Origin: JBGTBQ01 sp041749275 | Lineage (GTDB): Bacteria; Acidobacteriota; Blastocatellia; Pyrinomonadales; Pyrinomonadaceae | Direction: 5' to 3' | Assembly: GCA_041749275.1 (NCBI GenBank) | Contig: JBGTBQ010000301.1 | Location: forward strand, 1 to 7,697 | Length of the DNA stretch: 7,697 nt | Part shown: one piece after another, positions 5,601-7,697 of the stretch | Layout of the letters: every line of letters starts with the position of its first letter | How positions within the stretch are numbered: the stretch's first letter is position 1 | Notes under the pieces: model-generated | What the model was told of the DNA's origin: nothing | Seen by the model: only the letters and a program-made list of their open reading frames with translations | Database searches by the model: none | Program-made: the position numbers and the translations under genes

Positions 5601-7697
5601 TGTGGCTGGAGTATCTCGCAGCAGCGGTCTATCTCCTCGCGGAATTCGGGGCAGCTTTCGTAGAGGCCGCGCCCCATCCCCGCGTACTGTGCGCCGCCGC
5701 CGGGGAACATGAAGATCACAGGGCGATCTTGATGCTCCTGATGTGAGGTGGGGAGGCGGCGCGGGTCGGCGCTTTCGAGCGCGGCGATGGCATCCTCACG
5801 GCTCTCGCAGACCACCGCCCGCCGCTGGCTCATCTCGCGCCGCCCCACGGCCAGCGTGTAGCAAACGTCGGCCAACTCCACGCCCTCGTTCTCCCGCAGG
5901 TGCGCCGCCAGCCTCCGGCTCATCTCCTCCAGATGCTTTGTGCTTCTGGCCGACAGCAGCAACACCTCCCAGTCACGCTTCCGAACGATACCGGGCGTTT
6001 GCCTGCCCGCTTCCTGTTCCACGACGCGCGGCGCTTCCTCCAGCACGACGTGCGCGTTCGTCCCGCCGATGCCGAAGGCGCTCACCCCTGCGCGGCGCAC
6101 GCCTTGCCAAGGCTCCCAGTGTCGCAGCCGCGTGTTGACGAAAAAGGGGCTGTTCGCGAAGTCGATCTCCGGGTTGCCCTGCTCGAAGTGCAGGCTCGGC
6201 GGAATCTCGGCGTGCTTGAGCGCCAGCACCGCCTTCATCAGCCCGGCCACGCCCGCCGCCGCGTCTAGGTGGCCGAAGTTGCTCTTCACACTGCCTACGG
6301 CGCAGAAGCCGCGGTCGGGCGTCGCGGCGCGGAAGGTCTGAGTAAGGGCGGCCATCTCGATGGGGTCGCCCATCCTCGTGCCCGTCCCGTGCGCCTCGAC
6401 GTAGGTGATGCTGCGTGGCTCGACACCCGCGACCGCCTGCGCCTCGGCGATGACGGCTGACTGCCCGTCAACGCTCGGGGCCGTGAAGCCGACTTTCCTC
6501 GCGCCGTCGTTGTTGATGGCCGAGCCGCGGATCACCGCGTGGACGGTGTCGCCGTCGGCCAGCGCGTCTTCGAGGCGCTTGAGCAGGACGATGCCGGCGC
6601 CGTTGCCGAAGACCGTGCCCTGCGCGCGCGCGTCGAAGACGCGGCAATGCCCGTCGGGCGAGACGGTGCCGCCATCTTGATAGAGATAACCGGCAGTCTG
6701 CCGTCCACTGACGCTGACGCCGCCGGCGAGCGCCATCTCACTCTCGCCGTTAAGCAGGCTCTGGCAGGCGAGGTGCACGGCGACGAGTGAGGTCGAGCAG
6801 GCAGTCTGCACCGACAGGCTCGGCCCCTTCAGGTTGAGCTTGTACGAGACGCGCGTGGCGAGAAAATCTTTGTCGTTGGCGTAGGTTGTTTGCAGCGTGC
6901 CGATGGCGTCGATCAGTGCGGGATTAGAATAAAGATTGAAGAGGTAATTGTTCGATCCCATCCCGGCGCCGGCGAACACGCCGATGCGACCGTCATACCG
7001 GTTGGAGTCGTAGCCCGCCGTCTCCAGAACTTCCCACGCACATTCGAGGAAGAGCCGGTGTTGCGGGTCCATGATTTCGGCCTCGCGCGGCGTGAAGCCG
7101 AAGAAGGAGGCGTCGAACAGATCGACATCCTCCAGCCTGCCTCTCGCCTTCACGTAATTCGGGTCTTTCAAGGCGTCAGGGCTGACACCCGCCGCCCGCA
7201 ACTCATCATCGGTGAAGAAAGTAATCGCCTCCTTGCCCTCGCGCAGGTTGCGCCAGAACTCTTCGGCGTTCTTAGACCCGGGGAAACGACACTGCATGCC
7301 GATGACGGCAATCGCATTCCCGAACTCCGCGGCGCCGCGCTCTTCGGAAAACCCGCGGCGGCGCTGGGCGGCGGTGCGGCGCTGCCGCTCGGCTTGAGCT
7401 TCGGGCTGAACACTCGTCGTCGGTTCGGTCTCCTCGCCCGACAAATACTCTACCAGCGAACTCACCGTAGGGTACTTGAACAGGTCCACCATCGAAATCC
7501 TGTCGCCGCAAATCTGCTGGAGATGGCTGTGCACCCGAATTAGCAACAATGAATGCCCGCCCAACTCGAAGAAGTTGTCGTAGAGACCTACTTTCTCAAC
7601 CCCCAGCACCTCCTGCCATGTGCCCGCGATCTTTTGCTCAAGCTCCGTCTGAGGCGCCACGTATTTCTCCGCGGACGCCGCCCCCCACTCGGGCGCG
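2669..7697 (-). CDS. Hybrid NRPS-PKS subunit, (A)-T-KS-AT-KR-T, 5' end outside window
   Basis: This multidomain cytoplasmic enzyme extends an amino-acyl or peptidyl chain by one polyketide unit. The frame is open to the right edge and ends at TAA (2669-2671). A GTG at 7658-7660 is an internal Val codon: in-frame codons before it read APEWGAASAEKY, typical of the linker after an A-domain A10 motif, so the gene starts beyond the window. Counting that Val as residue 1, 1663 residues are seen: carrier T1 (4-76, Ser37), KS (115-545, Cys288/His424/His464), AT (646-960, Ser745/His846), KR (about 1022-1475), T2 (1554-1630, Ser1591) and a 33-residue Pro/Arg-rich tail. No DH, ER, methyltransferase or thioesterase is seen. 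The next synthetase gene follows after 38 bases, so co-transcription is likely. Oddities are His at the KR Tyr position and a mixed AT motif. The family is certain; product and substrate are unknown. Confidence 0.97.
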   Translation of the reverse strand, partial: APEWGAASAEKYVAPQTELEQKIAGTWQEVLGVEKVGLYDNFFELGGHSLLLIRVHSHLQQICGDRISMVDLFKYPTVSSLVEYLSGEETEPTTSVQPEAQAERQRRTAAQRRRGFSEERGAAEFGNAIAVIGMQCRFPGSKNAEEFWRNLREGKEAITFFTDDELRAAGVSPDALKDPNYVKARGRLEDVDLFDASFFGFTPREAEIMDPQHRLFLECAWEVLETAGYDSNRYDGRIGVFAGAGMGSNNYLFNLYSNPALIDAIGTLQTTYANDKDFLATRVSYKLNLKGPSLSVQTACSTSLVAVHLACQSLLNGESEMALAGGVSVSGRQTAGYLYQDGGTVSPDGHCRVFDARAQGTVFGNGAGIVLLKRLEDALADGDTVHAVIRGSAINNDGARKVGFTAPSVDGQSAVIAEAQAVAGVEPRSITYVEAHGTGTRMGDPIEMAALTQTFRAATPDRGFCAVGSVKSNFGHLDAAAGVAGLMKAVLALKHAEIPPSLHFEQGNPEIDFANSPFFVNTRLRHWEPWQGVRRAGVSAFGIGGTNAHVVLEEAPRVVEQEAGRQTPGIVRKRDWEVLLLSARSTKHLEEMSRRLAAHLRENEGVELADVCYTLAVGRREMSQRRAVVCESREDAIAALESADPRRLPTSHQEHQDRPVIFMFPGGGAQYAGMGRGLYESCPEFREEIDRCCEILQPQLGLDLRSVLYPSAEEAETATEQLRQTATALPALFVTEYATAKQWMAWGVRPWAMIGHSLGEYVAACLAGVFSLEDALRLVAERGRLMQMLPAGAMLSVSLEPKEVEGLLAGSEKVSVAAVNGPSLCVLSGEVSAIDELEKVLAARGADFRRLHIEVASHSAIVTPALEEMRRVVGGLTLRAPRMRYISNVTGTWIRPEEATDPDYWVRHLRQTVRFADGLSELLKEKGSVFLEAGPGQTLSMLVRQQPRENGNPLVALPSLHHPQDEQPDEKFLLNAAGQLWLAGGAVDWDAFYAHERRRRVALPTYCFERSRYWVEPRKGALGAYRSASGKKPDRADWFYLPSWSRSLPPPPRRPEVSAEPKERWLFFLDRAGLGEALAARLAGASREVVTVAAGSSFAKLDGNAYRINPAREEDYISLVAELEKAGTLPAVAAHLWNVTDGGEESASGDVLAERLRDGYFSLLYLARAWVRGRAAEELKVLVVSNRLHDLSGEERECPEKATLLGPCRVIPQEYPNITCRSIDLSFADGAKPTASLLEQLSAELSSDSSDTVVAYRGVQRWVQTYAQVRLEADAPPVRELRPDGVYLITGGLGKVGLTIARHLAREARPRLALLGRTPLPERRDWQQWLETHDPQEKIAGKIKKLLELEELGAEVLLVSADVADEQQMRSALTHLDEFGKLRGVFHAAGDMSGDSVFRPVEEVSRESTGAQIRPKAQGLCVLDKLLRDRALDFMLVVSSNASTLGGLGLTAHAAANLYAEAFASAAAKTRPYPLITTNWDAWLAAERAPTEGARTSADEFALSPVESLDALMRVVRQPTSGHVIVSAGDLSARRDVWGGAPGEPSAEGAQAPDAAHERPEMPNDYVAPRDEVEQAIAGVWQYLLGIDRVGIYDSFFELGGHSLLATRLLSRLRDMYRVEVHMRRLFESPEVASLAEAVKELLAAKGEDGDAAPTPSPGIERAPRVARRLNRAPL
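2771..3001 (-). other. Carrier (ACP/thiolation) domain T2
   Basis: Residues about 1554-1630 form the carrier domain of the PKS module, with Ser1591 in FFELGGHSLLATR (codon 2888-2890) as the phosphopantetheine site. It resembles T1 strongly, including YVAP at its start and the FFELGGHSLL core. It holds the extended chain for the C domain of the next subunit. Confidence 0.94.
2892..2920. repeat. 29-base direct repeat, copy in T2
   Basis: This is the second copy of the repeat at 7554-7582, encoding YDSFFELGGH of T2. The copies are 4662 bases apart, a multiple of three, and in the same reading frame and orientation. Confidence 0.85.
3236..4597 (-). other. Ketoreductase (KR) domain with catalytic Tyr replaced by His
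   Basis: Residues about 1022-1475 contain a degenerate structural half followed by a catalytic Rossmann half from about 1272. The NADPH loop ITGGLGKVG (1277-1285), Lys1404 in IRPKAQG, Ser1428 in VVSSNAS, Asn1445 and the TNWDAW end motif are present. The position 13 residues after the catalytic Ser and 4 before the Asn, normally Tyr (YAAAN), is His1441 (HAAAN, codon CAC at 3338-3340). Neither the LDD motif of B-type nor the Trp of A-type reductases is visible, so stereochemistry cannot be read. The domain is either inactive, impaired, or miscalled at one base. Confidence 0.9.
4781..5725 (-). other. Acyltransferase (AT) domain, integrated
   Basis: Residues about 646-960 should transfer the extender acyl group from CoA to T2. 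Ser745 lies in GHSLGEY (codon 5426-5428), an Arg follows in AERGRLM, and the catalytic His846 lies in EVASHSAIV. The N-terminal loop reads FPGGGAQYAGMG rather than the common GQG form. GHSLG is usual for malonyl-CoA, but VASH is closer to the methylmalonyl YASH than to the malonyl HAFH, so specificity is unresolved. Because AT is encoded in the module, this is a cis-AT system. The linker after it has the usual LPTYCFERSRYWVE stretch. Confidence 0.94.
6026..7318 (-). other. Beta-ketoacyl synthase (KS) domain
   Basis: Residues about 115-545 catalyse decarboxylative condensation of the T1-bound chain with the extender unit. All catalytic residues are present: Cys288 in TACSTS (codon 6797-6799), His424 in EAHGTGT and His464 in KSNFGH. 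The domain opens with AIAVIGMQCRFPG and ends with GVSAFGIGGTNAHVVLEE, so it is full length. A carrier domain lies directly upstream, the arrangement of NRPS-to-PKS hybrid modules. The intact Cys argues against a decarboxylating KSQ loading domain. Confidence 0.96.
7433..7651 (-). other. Carrier (thiolation/PCP) domain T1
   Basis: Residues about 4-76 of the visible PKS subunit form a phosphopantetheine carrier domain. The attachment site is in DNFFELGGHSLLLIR, with Ser37 (codon 7550-7552) the expected 4'-phosphopantetheine serine. The GGHS motif and the preceding A-domain-like linker favour a peptidyl carrier loaded with an amino acid, which then feeds the KS directly. Confidence 0.93.
7554..7582. 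repeat. 29-base direct repeat, copy in T1
   Basis: This stretch encodes the YDNFFELGGH part of T1 and matches 2892-2920 at 28 of 29 bases; the single difference is T at 7575 versus C at 2913. It reflects the conserved carrier core, but the DNA identity is higher than the protein motif requires. Confidence 0.85.

Noticed and set aside
6890..7543. 217-codon plus-strand open frame opposite the KS and T1
   Set aside because: It lies antisense to well-conserved KS sequence, has no recognisable motif, and is explained by GC-rich codon bias. The same holds for 4130-4759, 630-1202 and 1335-1814.
7658..7660. GTG as the start codon of the PKS subunit
   Set aside because: The frame is open upstream to the window edge and encodes a typical A-to-T linker; YVAPxxxxE is an internal stretch at the start of carrier domains (also seen at T2, residue 1554), so this GTG encodes an internal Val.
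2669..7697. Trans-AT PKS or iterative PKS
   Set aside because: A complete AT with Ser745 and His846 is encoded within the module, and the single-module layout followed by a C-A subunit fits ordinary collinear cis-AT hybrid assembly.

Overview
The window is the interior of a hybrid non-ribosomal peptide synthetase / type I polyketide synthase (NRPS-PKS) gene cluster. Both genes lie on the minus strand and read right to left. DNA is clearly GC-rich with G/C-ending codons, and the two coding frames cover all but 38 bases. Proteins of this type occur in Acidobacteriota, Myxococcota, Cyanobacteriota and other secondary-metabolite producers. Nothing here fixes the phylum; a GC-rich soil- or biofilm-type bacterium is as far as I would go.

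Layout in transcription order. (1) 7697 to 2669: a megasynthase subunit already open at the right window edge. Its first visible residues (APEW...) look like the tail of an adenylation (A) domain. They are followed by a carrier domain (T1), ketosynthase (KS), acyltransferase (AT), ketoreductase (KR), a second carrier domain (T2) and a stop codon. (2) A 38-base gap. (3) 2630 to 1: an NRPS subunit starting at ATG 2630 with a complete condensation (C) domain and an A domain that runs off the left edge after its A7 motif. That frame was read codon by codon and has no stop over 876 codons.

Inferred biosynthetic logic: an amino acid loaded on T1 by the upstream A domain is extended by one C2-type (malonate or methylmalonate) unit by KS-AT. 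It is optionally reduced by KR, held on T2, and then condensed by the C domain with an amino acid chosen by the next A domain. A working KR would give a statine-like gamma-amino-beta-hydroxy acid inside a peptide. However, the KR catalytic tyrosine position reads histidine (CAC), so the keto group may be kept, or the base may be a sequencing error.

The class of system is well known. The points of interest are the altered KR, a mixed AT specificity signature, an A-domain code resembling but not matching proline, and a 29-base in-frame repeat flanking the PKS module. No RNA genes, mobile elements, CRISPR arrays, tailoring enzymes, transporters or regulators are visible.
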